DNA of 64,000 nt from Heterohyrax brucei. Taxonomy: Eukaryota > Chordata > Mammalia > Hyracoidea > Procaviidae. Positions 43,966 to 55,340 of this stretch are shown in pieces; position 1 is the first letter of the stretch; each line of letters opens with the position of its first letter. The notes beneath the pieces are model-generated. The model did not search any database. It saw nothing but the letters and a program-made list of their open reading frames with translations, and was not told the DNA's origin. The stretch lies in NCBI GenBank assembly GCA_028571685.1, contig CM053146.1:61971431-62035430 (forward strand), written 5' to 3'. The translations under genes and the position numbers were made by a program.

Positions 43966-44732
43966 GTTAAGATGAAGGTTACTCCAGACCTATCCTAGAC
44001 CCCAAAAGTCATGCCAGCTCAAGATACAGTGACCCAACAGGACAGATAGAGTACAATTGCACCAGACAAGTTTACGAACAAGACTTGGAAGAATCAAGCT
44101 GTTCTCTAAGTGCTTCAGATGCCTCCCAGGTCAAAACTCAAGTTCCTGAAAGGATAACAATAAAATCCAGGCACTAAGTAATGTAACATTCGCAACATCC
44201 AGATATGACGAGTAATAGAAATATTACTAGACATGCAAAGAAGATGAGAAATATGATCCATAAAGAATAGAAAATGCAGTTTATGAAATAGATTAATAGG
44301 TTTTGAGTAACTACAAAAGCTTTAAGAGGTCTGTTAGAAACATGCTCAAGTACTAAAATAACTTGAAAAGAATGAGATAAGAAATTAGAGGTATAAATAA
44401 CAGCAGCCAAAGTTGAGGGGATGAGACCACTGACCTGGCAGGCCAAGAGAAAAGACACATCCAGGACCAAGGGAGTGAAATCTCAACTCCAGTGAACAAG
44501 AAGGGGACCAATATTGTACTTTGGAAGCAGATAATTTGTTTCACCGGTCCACAGATTCAAAGGAAATTTTCCCCCAGTACAGATCATTCTGAGTCTCTCC
44601 CACATCTGACTACAGACACGTTAAAAGATGAGATTTTGTTACTAGTGCCAATGCTGGAATGGGTTAAGACTTCAGGGGGTGAATGTATTTTGCACATGGG
44701 AACGACATGAATTTTTAGAAGTCAAAGGGTGT
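43966..44732. other. Unassigned sequence
   Basis: Nothing nameable. The 98-codon hydrophobic minus-strand frame at 44174-44470 (many I, F, L) reflects A/T-rich composition. Confidence 0.4.
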
Positions 44733-44925
44733 AGCATTATGGATTGAATTGTGTCACCGAAGAAGTATGTACTGAAGCCCTATACATGGAACCCTGTTTG
44801 GAAGCAGGACTTTTCTTGCGTTTTGTCAATGAGATCATACTGGAAGAGGGTGAGTCCTAGATGTAATCTGTTCTGAGAGGCATCCCATAAAAAGAGTAAA
44901 TAAATTCAGAGACACATAAAGCAAT
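44733..44925 (+). mobile_element. MLT1-like LTR, 5' part
   Basis: attatggattgaattgtgtc then tgaagccctatacatggaac and tttggaagcaggacttttct, ggtgagtcctagatgtaatc. A minus-strand SINE breaks it at 44926. A possible remainder follows at 45063-45130. Confidence 0.55.
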
Positions 44926-45062
44926 CCAAGCCACTACTGTCAAGTCAATTCCAACTCATGGTGACCGCACAGGTCACAGGAATACGGCGCCTGGTGGATT
45001 TGAACCATCAACGTTTTGGTTAGCAGATGCAGCACTTAACCATTACACCACCAGGGTTACCA
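44926..45062 (-). mobile_element. AfroSINE inserted in an LTR
   Basis: ccaagccactactgtcaagt is the tail complement, cattacaccaccagggttac the head complement. The body lost about 20 bp around ggtcacaggaatacggcgcc. Confidence 0.85.
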
Positions 45063-45135
45063 CAAGAGACATGTAGGAAAAGAGTAATGATACCATGGAG
45101 ACTATTATATAAACAAGATTAAGATAGCCTTCCTG

Positions 45136-45720
45136 TACTGGCCTTAAGGAGTGTATTTCTTCGTAGTAAGATGAAGCCTCTTAGCCCAAAACAGCCAGCC
45201 AGTGCCAGATCCAAATTAAATTTTACACATCAAATTGTTACAAAAGTAGAGCAAATAAGCTATATTTTAAGTAATTTCAGCATGCTTTATGTACCCTTCA
45301 AAAGTGCAAAATATAGTACAAATAAGCAGATTTTAAGGCACTTAGAGCCAGCCTGCTTTATATGTCCTTCAAAAGTGCACCCAGCATGCACTGACCCTGG
45401 GCCAAACGAAACCCCATAGTAACAAGAACGCAAAGGTGCCACCGCCTTTCAGAACCTCCCCCAGTGAATCCTCAGCTTGCTGCAGGAGGATATTACCTAG
45501 GGACATGCAGTCTTCCTCCCCTTCTTCCTCTTCCCCAGGGTTTTATACACAACCTCATCCCCTTCTGGTGGCTTGGGAAGATAGCCTGCTGTGTGGACTG
45601 CTCTCTGAGTTAGGCAAGTACCGCTTCAGCTCAAATATGTAGCTTGTTGTTGCAACTGATGTCTCTGGATCATGTCTCTTCTCTTGATCAGCCCCAGAAT
45701 CTCTCTAACTCACTATGAGT
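45136..45720 (+). mobile_element. ERV-type LTR, tentative
   Basis: A C-rich promoter-like middle (cttcctccccttcttcctct, then gttttatacacaacctcatc with a TATA-like tttatac) and a terminus of cagaatctctctaactca. The segment at 46990-47345 has an equivalent end (cagattccctctaactctct). No gag, pol or env reading is visible downstream. It also contains a tandem pair of aaaagtgcaaaatatag-like units around 45225-45375. Confidence 0.35.
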
Positions 45721-46195
45721 GATGACAAGAATAAAAGGAGAATTTTGGTAGTGGTCGGGAAGACGATAAAGGATCGACCCTTCAGTGAGACAATCAATTG
45801 GAGAAATGATCCCGGCTGATCTTAAGCAGCAAAGCTGAAGATTTGGAAGCCACCACATCCGTTTGCAGAGCCATGGCTGCTTGTGCTCTGCTCCCTTGTT
45901 TGTGGTTTGCCCAGTGCTTCATTAGCCTGGCCAGATAGTAGCATCAGAATTTGACCGTGAACACATCCCACTGGAACTGATTTCTGTAGTCAGAAGTGCC
46001 CGGCTGGGAAGTCAGTCCATCCCCTAGATCCCCACACTAGATGTGACAGGATCTGTGGGCCCAAATAGGAAAAGAGAAGAATGGTACCCCTCTGGACCAA
46101 GCATGAGGTGCGCCAAGCTCAGTAACAAGCTGTAGCAGTAGACGCTCCCTGTGATTAAGATTACGATTTGGGGTACTCTAAGACTAAAGAGAAGT
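45721..46195. other. Possible leader of a retroviral element
   Basis: gagaattttggtagtggtcg just after the LTR could be an old primer-binding and leader region. No protein can be read, and I assign no function. Confidence 0.25.
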
Positions 46196-46400
46196 TCTGG
46201 GGTGTTGGGAAGGGTTCATGTGCTTGGCTGCCAGCTGAAAGGTTGGAAGTTCAAGTCCACTCAGAGATGCCTTGGAAGAAAGTCCTGGTGATCTAATTCT
46301 GAAAAATCAGTCATCAAAAACCACAGGAAACACAGTTGTACTCTGACACACAAGGGGTCACCATGAGTTATAATAGACTCAGGGGCCAACTGGTTTTCTG
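46196..46400 (+). mobile_element. AfroSINE, long-body variant
   Basis: ctggggtgttgggaagggtt (head), aaggttggaagttcaagtcc (B box), ccactcagagatgccttgga, gaaagtcctggtgatctaat (extra block), tgtactctgacacacaaggg and gccatg-like tail gagttataatagactcag. Confidence 0.85.
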
Positions 46401-46699
46401 CTTCTGTGGCCTTTCATTACCTAAAAAAATTCTTACCTTTGACAAGGTCAGCTAGTACATCTTGTTGCGTGGTAATAGGTAGCATTTCCCAAGTTTTACA
46501 GTTAGCCAGGCATATACCAAAGGGTCATAATATCACTCTACTGACTAAACAGACTGAATAAATCAAAATTCCCTCCTTATAGAATTCTGAGTCTTAAAGA
46601 TGGTCTACCACTGCTCTCAAATTTACGCATTATAAAAATAACTTACAAGTTACATCACAACAAAACATATGGCCAGGAAACATGTCACCATGTGAGTCA
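46401..46699. other. Unassigned sequence
   Basis: Nothing recognised. Confidence 0.4.
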
Positions 46700-46930
46700 A
46701 AAATAGCTTCTGTTTATTGGCCCAAGTTGTTTGTTTCTTCATAGCAAAATTCATAGCAAGTTATTATATGGACTATATATAACAAGTAGTCTAGATAGTG
46801 TACAACCGACTGAAGCAGAGGTATATAGATCAAAGAACAGACCAGAGAATAATGGGAACAGATTCCCAAATACATGGTCAACCACATTTTGACAAAGATC
46901 CCAAGGTACTTAAAAAAAACAGTTGGCGCC
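46700..46930 (+). mobile_element. L1 ORF2 C-terminal fragment
   Basis: aggtatatagatcaaagaac, then cagattcccaaatacatggt and caaccacattttgacaaaga match the ORF2 region around the peptide '..YNQLIFDKADK'. It is short and much mutated. Confidence 0.5.
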
Positions 46931-46989
46931 AAACTCAAACATCAAATTACTTTAAAAATAACCCACATAAGTAGGTCTTCAACCACTTG
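46931..46989. other. Short unassigned gap
   Basis: Nothing recognised between the L1 fragment and the LTR-like segment. Confidence 0.4.
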
Positions 46990-47345
46990 TATTGTATGGA
47001 TCTGCTTTACACGCTACACGAAACTGCACTCAACAACTGAGAACTCGAGGTAAGATAAATTCCTGTAGTTACAAGGACCCTGAGGGGCTGTTGCCTTTTG
47101 GGGCTCATGGACCCAGTGACTCATCACTTCACTTCAAAGAACCTTGCCTAAGGAGCACAGAAGCTGCCCTCTCTTATCACCTTCTCTAGGATTGTCATGC
47201 TCTTTGCCTCTGGCAGACCCAGATGTACTGTCAATGTTATGGCCCAATAAATAGCTTGTTGGGAGACTGGATCTCGTGATCATGTTTCTTTTTCTTGATA
47301 TGTCCCCAGATTCCCTCTAACTCTCTGCGGGAGCAAACTCATCGA
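46990..47345 (+). mobile_element. ERV-type LTR, second tentative copy
   Basis: The 3' part (ggcccaataaatagcttgtt, with AATAAA at about 47245; ttgatatgtccccagattcc) matches the end of the segment at 45136. Its 5' part is different, so a family relation is only suggested. Confidence 0.35.
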
Positions 47346-47354
47346 GAAGCCCAG

Positions 47355-47531
47355 GAACAAGAAGGATGGCCAGCAGCTACGGGAAACTTAAAGAGACAAA
47401 GAAGGCCCTCCACCTAAAGCTGACACCTTGAATTTGGGATTCCAGCCTTCTGACTAGTGAGAAAATAAGTTTATGTTCTTGAAATCAACCCACTTGTGGT
47501 GATTTTATTACAGCAGCACTGGGAAACTAGA
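47355..47531 (+). mobile_element. MaLR-like LTR 3' fragment
   Basis: aaagctgacaccttgaattt, then agaaaataagtttatgttct, acccacttgtggtgatttta and ttacagcagcactgggaaac match the 3' third of the LTR at 19395. The 5' part is missing. Confidence 0.65.
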
Positions 47532-47611
47532 AAAGTGCATTTGTAATTACAAAGATTGCCACAGTGAAGAAAGGTAGAAATGAAAGCATAAAAAACGTAA
47601 TTCGCAATACA

Positions 47612-47770
47612 AAACCCATTGCCATCCAGTTAATTTCTACTCACAGCAAGCCTACACAACAGAGTAGAACTGCCCCCCTAGAGTTTCCGTGGAGTATCTG
47701 GCAGATCTGAGCTGTCGACCTTCTGATTAGCTAGAGCAGCACTTAACCACCATGCCGACAGGGTTTCCAG
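47612..47770 (-). mobile_element. AfroSINE, near full length
   Basis: caaaacccattgccatccag is the tail complement, aaccaccatgccgacagggt the head complement. Confidence 0.9.
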
Positions 47771-47779
47771 TAGCATCCT

Positions 47780-47899
47780 AAAAATATGAAACACTTAGGG
47801 ATAAATCAAACAAATTTAGTGCAACAGGAAAGGATGGGAAAAAATAAGGTTGAAAGCAATCAGAAAAGACATAGACAGATGGAAAGACATGGGAAGATT
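47780..47899 (+). mobile_element. L1 ORF2 fragment
   Basis: aacacttagggataaatcaa then aacaaatttagtgcaacagg and agacatagacagatggaaag match the ORF2 reverse-transcriptase thumb region ('KYLGINLTK ... DLNKWKDI'). It abuts the foldback mariner. Confidence 0.5.
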
Positions 47900-48455
47900 T
47901 ATGAGGACTGACAACTACATTCGCGAACCCATCCTAGAAAAAGTGCTACTTCCGTCATTGCTGAATATCACTATGGTCACCTTCGAAGTACTCTCCTTAG
48001 GAAGCTATGCACACCAGCGCCTAGATCACTCTTCAAAGCAATTGTGGAACTCTTTTTCTGCAGTGGCAACCAGAGCTCTTCTCCTGTTACCCTTGATGTC
48101 CTGAAGGTCATCAAAATGTTTTCCTTTCAATATTTCCTTTCTCTTTGGTAAAGAAAAAAAGTCATCGGGGCCCAGATGAGGTGAGTAGGCAGGGTGTTCT
48201 CATACAGTTATTTGTTCCCTGGCTAAAAACTTCCTCACAGACAACTGCGCAGTTAAGTTCCTGAACTTGCCGTTGTGCACAAATGGTCATTCAGAAAGAG
48301 TTTCAAAATTGCTTTGAAGGGTGAATTAGGCACTGGTGTCAGCGCATAGCTTCCCAAGAGGAATACTTCGAAGGTGACTATAGTGATATTCAGCAGTGAG
48401 GTATGTAACACTTAGAACAGTCATGTTTGCAGACAAAATTGTTGGACCTTGTGTA
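47900..48455. mobile_element. Foldback mariner-derived element, copy 2
   Basis: The same architecture as the copy at 32041: mariner inverted terminus at the left (tatgaggactgacaactaca), minus-strand transposase C-terminal half, short spacer, then a plus-strand arm repeating the transposase C-terminal end and the terminus (gttggaccttgtgta). The minus-strand catalytic motif reads YSPHLGP, so the third catalytic Asp is His here. KGKHFDDLQDIKG follows. Flanking sequence differs from the other copy, so the foldback unit either moved as a unit or both derive from similar local rearrangements. Confidence 0.8.
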
Positions 48456-48548
48456 ATGCTCATGAATAGGAAGGCTCAACTTTTTTTTTTTTTTCTTTTT
48501 AAATACAACTATCCCTGTGGAGTTCATTGTTGGATTTGTATTGGATAG
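48456..48548. other. Short gap with T14 run
   Basis: A run of T at 48482-48495 lies between the mariner and SINE. Confidence 0.5.
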
Positions 48549-48711
48549 ATGCCCACTGCCATGGAGTGGATTCTGACTCAGCTACCCTAGAGAACAGAGT
48601 AGAACAGCTCCACAGAGCTTCCAAGGAGCGTCTGGTGAATTTGAACTGCTGATCTTTTATTAAAGGTTAGCAGACATAGCACATAATGGCTAGGCCCCCA
48701 GAGCTTCCACA
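48549..48711 (-). mobile_element. AfroSINE, near full length
   Basis: agatgcccactgccatggag is the tail complement. tgatcttttattaaaggtta shows a small duplication in the B-box region. Confidence 0.9.
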
Positions 48712-48748
48712 CTGAATATATATTAGATTTATATTTTAGTATCCGTTG

Positions 48749-49320
48749 TGTCATGGATTGAATTGTGTGCCACAAAAAAATGTGTGTAGCAATTTGTCTG
48801 GGCCATGGCCATGATTCCCAGAATTGTGTAATTGTCCTCAGTGTTTTTGATTTTCCTATGCTGTTAAATACTAATCTCTGCCTGTGGTTGACAGACTGGG
48901 TCATGGTACAGTGGATTGAGGTAGGACTGTAACACCCTTCCTAAGGTCCCCTCCCTGCTCCATTATAAAGGTAGTTTTCCTGGAGTGTGGTTTGCACCAT
49001 CTTTTATCCTACAAGAGATAAAAGGAAAGGGAAGCAAGCAGAGTTGGGGACCTTAGACCAACAAGAAAGCAGCACCAAGAGAAGAGCGCTCTTATGACCT
49101 GAGGTTGCTGTGCTGAGATGCTCTCAGACCAAAGATAGACTGATACAACAGTGACCTTCCTTCAGAGCAAAAAGAAAGACAAAACACGTCCCTCTGGAGC
49201 CAGTACTCTGAATTTAGACTTGTAGCCTACTAGATTGTGTAAGAATAAACTTTTTTTTTTTTTTGTTAAAGCTATCCACTGATGATATTTCTATTAAAGC
49301 AGTATCACATAACTAAAGCA
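48749..49320 (+). mobile_element. Full-length solo LTR, MaLR-like
   Basis: Begins tgtcatggattgaattgtgt and ends acataactaaagca (TG...CA). It is the longest and best bounded of four related LTRs. AATAAA is at 49244-49249 followed by a T14 run. A decayed TATA-like region is at about 48963 (cattataaagg). No tandem provirus is present. Confidence 0.75.
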
Positions 49321-49679
49321 CCTTGGTTTTCAAATATTTTCTAAGAACTTGAAGGAAGCAGGTTTGATGGATCAGAATGAGAAGAGAGTCACAAAAGCCC
49401 ACAGCCTTGCCTTCCGGGTGGAGGAGAGGTGGTGGATCTGGTATAGAATTTTCTTTCCAATTGTACTTTAGATTAGGGTTTACAGAACAAACTAGTTTCT
49501 TGTTAAACAATTAGCACACACATTGTTTTATGACATTGGTTAACACCCCATGACATGTCAACACTTTCCTTTCCTGACCTTTAGTTCACTAGTACCAGCT
49601 TGCCTGTCACATCCTGCAAAGGCTTCCTTTTTTTCAGAAAATAATTTTCTCCAAATTGATGTGTGATGTCAGTAGGATC
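49321..49679. other. Unassigned sequence
   Basis: No gene or named repeat. Confidence 0.4.
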
Positions 49680-50335
49680 AATCTGTGACTCCAATCAAAA
49701 CTCAAGGAAGCTATTTTGTAGGAAAAGACAGTTTGACTTGAAAATGTGAAAGGAGATGAAAGGACCCAGAACAGCCAACACAGTTTAAAAATAAAAGAAC
49801 AGAGCTAAAAGACTGACATTGTTTCATTTCAAGACTTACTATAAAGTTACAGTAATCCAGCTAGTGCACAACTGACAGAGAATGCAGAAACAGACTCACA
49901 AATATGTGGTCAATCGCACTGACAAAGTTGCCAGTGTCCTTGAATGAGAAAAATGATCTTTTCAACAAAAGGTGCTGAAGCTATTGGACGTCTGTATGGA
50001 TGTGATCCAAACTTCAAGCCATATTAAAATTATTAAATTACTATTGAAACACAAAATTAACTGCAAAACAAATCATAGATAGAAACTTAAAGCTAAAACA
50101 GTAAAACTTCTAGGAGAAAACATAAGATACAACACATATATCCTTCATCTTAGGATATGAAAGCACAAGCCACAAGGAAAATCTTGGCAAATTGATTTTC
50201 ATAGATTTAAAAACTTCTGCTCTTTGAAGGACTCTAGTAAGTAAACCAAAAGGCAAATCACCAACTGAGAAAAAAATATTTACATGCATATACTTGACAA
50301 AAGGACATATACTATGAAGTTCAGCTATTTGAAAT
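49680..50335 (+). mobile_element. Old L1 ORF2 segment, plus strand
   Basis: gacattgtttcatttcaaga, then cttactataaagttacagta, gacagagaatgcagaaacag and ggtcaatcgcactgacaaag correspond to the ORF2 C-terminal region (KLYYKAT...IFDKADK). Later, gtaaaacttctaggagaaaa and gaaaaaaatatttacatgca correspond to the following part. Stops and frameshifts abound. It ends before the MRYHLTP block, which resumes at 51440. Confidence 0.75.
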
Positions 50336-51439
50336 TGAAATCTGAATATGATCTTGCAATTAATGGTAATACTTCTTGTTGCCTCAGAAAGGTCTTGGTC
50401 TTGAAAACTCCATGGAGCAATTGTGCACATTGGGTGGCCAAGGGTTAGGATCAACTTGATGAAACTAATTATAATAACAAAATATCTGCTGAATGGGGCT
50501 AAAAGCAATGACCACCTCCCCACCTCCATGACAATCCAAATATGTACATGCCAGCTCACAACAGTTGTTTTTAAGTAAACTCTTCAGTTTTTTGTTTTTT
50601 TTTTTTTGGTATACACAATCCTATCACCTGACTATTTCTTTTTTCCACTCTGTATGGCTTTTTTGTGTATATTGCAATATAGTTGCATTCTTCCCACGTC
50701 TGTTCATCCAATTTTCCGGTGCCTTTATGCCGTTTGATCTCATATCCTTAAGTGAGCTAAAAAGTACATCCCTTGCTTGTGTTATTGTCCATTTTACAGG
50801 CCTGCCAAATCTTTGCTTGAAAGGTGTGCTTCAGAAGTGGCTTCAGCTCTGAGTTAGTGAAGTGTCTGTAGGTATTTTTATTTCTTTCTCTTAACTTATT
50901 ACAGTGATTAAATCTCCAAAACAATGCTGACTAGAAGTTGTAAGAGTGAGTGTTCTTAACGTATTCCTGATCTTAGGGGGTAAAGTGAATTCCAGTCTAT
51001 AAATATTAAGTAAGATAACTCTAGGTTTCATAATGCTTATTTTAAATTAAAAATATACATATGCTTTTGTTCTTTACTTACTGTGATTTATAAAAGCAAC
51101 ATGAAGATTTAAATGTGACTTCACATCATACACAAAAATCAAATCAAAATGAGACTGACAGTTATTTATTTATCCAAATTTCATATTCAAGATTCAGAAA
51201 AGTAACCAAAGTATGGGTTCTTATTCTTGCTGCACCAGATTTTCACCTCCCAAATAAAATGTCAGTACTAATCCATTCCTCTGGCTCTGTTTTGCAGAGA
51301 ATCCATACTAAGACAGGTGCATACCTTAGAAGGCATTTATTGGAAATCCTCACACTGAAACAAATAATCAGTATAAAAACTGACAGAATACTTGAATGCA
51401 CATCACAAAATATATAGCGAATAATCAGATAAAAAGAGC
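50336..51439. other. Sequence between two L1 pieces
   Basis: A faint plus-strand SINE trace (tcttgaaaactccatggagc, 50400-50419, with aggatcaacttgatgaaact at 50448) lies near the left edge. The rest, including a T-rich run at 50589-50609, is not recognised. A hydrophobic 95-codon frame at 50565-50852 is A/T composition. Confidence 0.4.
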
Positions 51440-51900
51440 TAGATACTATTGATGATGTATATGTAATTGAAAAAAAAGGGATACCATTACACTCCCACTA
51501 GAAAAACTTAAATGAAAAAAATCTGAAGGGATGAGTGCTCTCCATCATTGATAGTATGTGTATAAAATGGTACAACCAATCAACTTATCATCTGACCCAG
51601 CAATTGCACTCCTAGGTAGTTACCCAAGGGAAATGCAAACATATCCACACACACACAAAAAAAACTTATACATGAATGTCCCTAGCAAATTTACTTATAA
51701 TAGCACCAAACTGGAAATAATACAAATGTCTACCACAAATAACTTGCGTTATGTTGATACAATAGAATAGTACTCAGCAGTATAAATGATACAGCTGACA
51801 ACATATATGAATCTCAAAAACATTATGCTAAGCAAAAGAAGTCACACAAAACAATAGATTTTGACATTTGAGTATAAAGTAATTGACATATCTAAGTGAC
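51440..51900 (+). mobile_element. Old L1 ORF2 end and 3' UTR, plus strand
   Basis: gataccattacactcccact (MRYHLTPVR), catctgacccagcaattgca, ctcctaggtagttacccaag, tacatgaatgtccctagcaa, and tgctaagcaaaagaagtcac follow the L1 order. Probably the same insertion as 49680-50335. Confidence 0.75.
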
Positions 51901-52450
51901 TACATCAGAAAGCTGCCGGAGATTCAGACCTACATCTTAGAAATGGGGAACAGTTATATAGGTCTGGAAGTCACAAGTCTAGTTAAAGACAAAAAATCAG
52001 ATGATACGTCACCGAAGAGCAGTAATTAGGGTGAGGACAGCCAAAGCCAGAATCCTAGGTAAATATTAGCAGTTTAGGGACACAGAAAAAGGGAAGCATG
52101 TGATGAAACCTGAGAAAAAGAAAAGACAGGAGGAAGACAACCGGAAGACAGTGGTATTATAGAAACAAAGACAATACTTCTTGAAAGAAGATACACTGTA
52201 TTAAAGATCATAGAGAAATTAAGGAAGAAAAGGGTTAATTTTCATCGCACTGGACTACTATAAAGTCCTTAGTGAACTTAGAGAAGGCAGTTCTAGAGAA
52301 GCAGTAAAAGTTCTACTGTCTTGGGTCAAGAAGTGAACAGGTTGAGAGGAAATGGGAACAGAGAATGTACCCTACTCCTACAAAAATTTGTTTTGGAAAG
52401 GAAAGAAGAAACAAAGGTGACAAAAATCTATATACTCATATTTCCAAATG
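51901..52450 (+). mobile_element. Old mammalian repeat, family not assigned
   Basis: gtctggaagtcacaagtcta then gaggacagccaaagccagaa, ttagagaaggcagttctaga and gaacaggttgagaggaaatg. The content resembles the repeats at 34370 and 56770 but not enough for naming. Confidence 0.3.
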
Positions 52451-53668
52451 TCATCTTGCTACCTGATTGCCTACATTTTGGTATCTGATGAATGACTCAC
52501 AGCTAATGAATTCTCGGTAAGATATTCACAAATAGGATGTTCACGACATCACTCCTTGTATTTCTAGTAAAGAAAAAGCTGACATGGAGAAAAGCAAATT
52601 TTATGAACTGGTTCATGTATTACATAAAAGTAAATATCCAGATTGCAGTATAGAATTAAAATGTGCTTTTGCAAAGTCTTGCTTTTGCTCTGTGCAGAAA
52701 ACTTGGGCTCTATTTCTCTCTGTTCCGGGTCACTTGTACCCCCTGCTACAGTGTCACCTTGTGTTTCTCCATTTAAAAATAAAAGACAAACTCAGCAGTT
52801 CCTTTTTCTTAAGCTGCTTCAGTAACCAGCAGCTTGCTACATTAAAAGCTTTACCTAGAAGGCTATAAAAATAGAATTATGCTCCCTAGCAGGTAACTAC
52901 CTCTGAACCAACTGTTCTTTGAGGGATGTAGTCAGGTAAGATCAGACGGCCAGGGAAGGACAGGCTCTGAGACAAAAGGGAAAGTGGGCTGACATTCAAA
53001 GGGCAAAAGTGCACTGTGTTTAGAATGTTTTGTATAAATGTTAAACAGTGCCCAGATTTAGCCACCTGCTTCTTATTTAGAAGAGTTCAAATGAACAATT
53101 TCAAGCACAATTGACTAACACTCAAAAGAAAATCAAGCGCAATTTCCTAAGTTGCTGAAGCAAGGGTTCTTCTATGAAATCGCCATTAGTGTTTCTAAAC
53201 CCAATTTGATTATATTTGAAATTTAGTGCACACAGTTCAGTGGCACCTGGAAGTTTCTTCACGCAGAGATGAAATTATAAGGCAGACCTTTTGAAATGAC
53301 TGTTTTGGAGTGTGTGTTAAATTACCTGGGTCATATTTGTGACACAGCGAACATATTGAAAACAAAATTCTTCATTTATTTTTTGTTTTATATTGCTTGT
53401 GACTGCATTTCGCCTTGTTTGTAAGACACATTTGGATGCAGGGAAACACCACATAGACCCCTACGTTACATCAATAGTATTATCTCCTCTTGAAATTCCT
53501 CAGCTATCCACCATCTCTGAACACTCACCAATGTTAGTGGAAGAGATTATAATGGACTCTAGATTATTCTGATAGATTTCATAAAAAGGTAACTCTTTTA
53601 CTGTCTTTACTAAATTACCAATTTCATTTTATCCAAAACCAGAAAAACAAAACAAAGTAAAACACAAT
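52451..53668. other. Single-copy-looking sequence
   Basis: The 94-codon frame at 52584-52868 is not recognised. The stretch 53040-53400 looks non-repetitive and could be conserved non-coding DNA, but I cannot compare species. Confidence 0.35.
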
Positions 53669-53700
53669 GTCATCAAGTCAATTCTAAATCATAATGACCC
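53669..53700 (-). mobile_element. AfroSINE tail fragment
   Basis: caatgtcatcaagtcaattc then taaatcataatgaccca. It is interrupted by the next SINE's insertion. Confidence 0.7.
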
Positions 53701-53701
53701 A

Positions 53702-53863
53702 ACAGCCAAGCCAAGTGCTGTCGAATCGGGTCCGACTCATGGCGACGCTACAGGAGAAAATAAAACTGCCCCCATGGAGTTTTTAATGAGCAGACGGTAT
53801 GTTCAAATTGCTGACCTTTTGGTTAACAGCTGAGTTCTTTAACTGCTGTGACACCAGGCCTCC
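53702..53863 (-). mobile_element. AfroSINE with (gccaa) tail
   Basis: cagccaagccaagtgctgtc begins with a short tandem tail, then gaatcgggtccgactcatgg, cagacggtatgttcaaattg and gtgacaccaggcctcc. The tandem tail instead of poly(A) marks a subfamily also found as stubs at 14793, 55290, 55533, 55965 and 58637. Confidence 0.85.
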
Positions 53864-53898
53864 ACTTTATCACTGGTGCTCAAATCCTTTAAAAAGAA

Positions 53899-54060
53899 AA
53901 ATCAACCCTGTTGCCATCCAGTCAATTTCAACTCATAATACCTCTATAGGAAGAAGTAGAACTGTTCAAATAGGGTTTCTAGGGAGTGGCTGGTGAATTT
54001 GAACTGCTGACCTTTGGGCTAGTAGCCAAGCTGTTAACCATCGCACTGCCAGGGCACCCC
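53899..54060 (-). mobile_element. AfroSINE, near full length
   Basis: atcaaccctgttgccatcca is the tail complement and accatcgcactgccagggca the head complement. Confidence 0.9.
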
Positions 54061-55289
54061 AAAACCTTAGTCTCCTGCTAATGGAGGATTAAATTTCAAC
54101 AAACATCAATCTGTCAAATGTCATCTGATCCTTACACAAACCTTACACTTTAGTTCCATATATTCATGCCTTTGTGTAGGACTTTGTCTAGGGATGCCTT
54201 CTCTGTCTATTTTACTTATATAAATGTTTCCTATTCTACCAGACTCAGTTTGTCAATTTTCTTGACTCTTCTAACTTAACTCATATCTCATCTCGACATC
54301 TTCCTTATTGTCTAATATTTGTGCTCCCACTGGCCTTAATAATCTTATACCTTATGACATCTCTAGTCATAAGTTTAAATAGCTTTTTGTGTGGAAGCCT
54401 TGTTTTTCTAAATAGATAATTATCTTTTGAGTGCGGCTTCTTCTGTCCCTAGCGTCACCTGCAACGACTGTTAGGAAGCTATGTGCTTGGCAGTGCTTCA
54501 GTGCTTAGTGATTAGCACTTGTGGGACTAGAACATTATTCTGTTTTAATTATAAAAATAATTGTAAGTATAGTTTTGTTACATTTAGCATCAGAAGAACA
54601 AACATCTCCTTAGGTAAATGTTTCTAATTAAATAGATTTTAAAGAAACTAATCAAATCAGAGATTTAGTAACTCTCCTTAACTATAACAGACACAAATTT
54701 CCTCTGTAAATCATGGAGTGTTTCTTGAAAATACTAGCTGGAGAGCACTCCAGAAAACAGTCAGAACTTAACAATGGCCCAATCGTTGGGAATTTAACTG
54801 AAGCACTGAAGATTGTCTGCCCTTTTTTTTGGCTGATTACAGAGCTTGCTTCTCCTTTTTCATTTCACTATTGTCAAAATGGTATCCTCTTCAAGTTTAA
54901 AACACCAAACCTGAAGGTAGAGCTATTTAAGGTAAGTAAATTGTGGCAGTGAAATATTGTATGTATCAATATGTATCAACTGGTCCTCTACCAAATAAGT
55001 TTTATCACTATATAGACTTAAGTCTCATATTAGTAACTTACTATTGAACAGTAACAGATCTAAAAAATGACTGTGCTTAAAGTCTTGCCAGCTTTAACAC
55101 ATATGTGACAAATAAGTGAATTGAAGTAGTGCTTATCTACCTGATATAGCAAGAGTACTTCTGATGAGCACCTGGAAGTCTTCTTCGCCTGCACTTACAT
55201 AGTTCTGCAGCTTCCACTTTCCTTTCTCCATCCTACAACACAACAAGCTCATGTTGGCCTCTGATTAAGTCTCTGTGATGGATGTCTAT
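54061..55289. other. Unassigned sequence
   Basis: The plus-strand frame at 54713-54952 ends in ctatttaaggtaagtaaa, which resembles a splice donor at 54931, but I see no supporting domain or acceptor. Confidence 0.35.
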
Positions 55290-55340
55290 GTCAAGTGCCA
55301 TCGAGTCGGATCTTACTCATCGATGATTATAGGTGGAAAA
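55290..55340 (-). mobile_element. AfroSINE tail stub
   Basis: gtcaagtgccatcgagtcgg then atcttactcatcgatgatta. The rest of the SINE is absent. Confidence 0.7.

Noticed and set aside
45136..47345. Provirus bounded by two LTRs
   Set aside because: The two LTR-like segments agree only at their 3' ends and the interval holds no gag, pol or env reading, only a SINE and an L1 piece.
50110..50559. 149-codon minus-strand open frame, the longest in the window
   Set aside because: It is antisense to an old plus-strand L1 over most of its length and has no known domain.
54713..54952. 79-codon frame ending near a good donor-like aaggtaagta
   Set aside because: No acceptor with matching phase and no recognisable protein; GTAAGT is common by chance.
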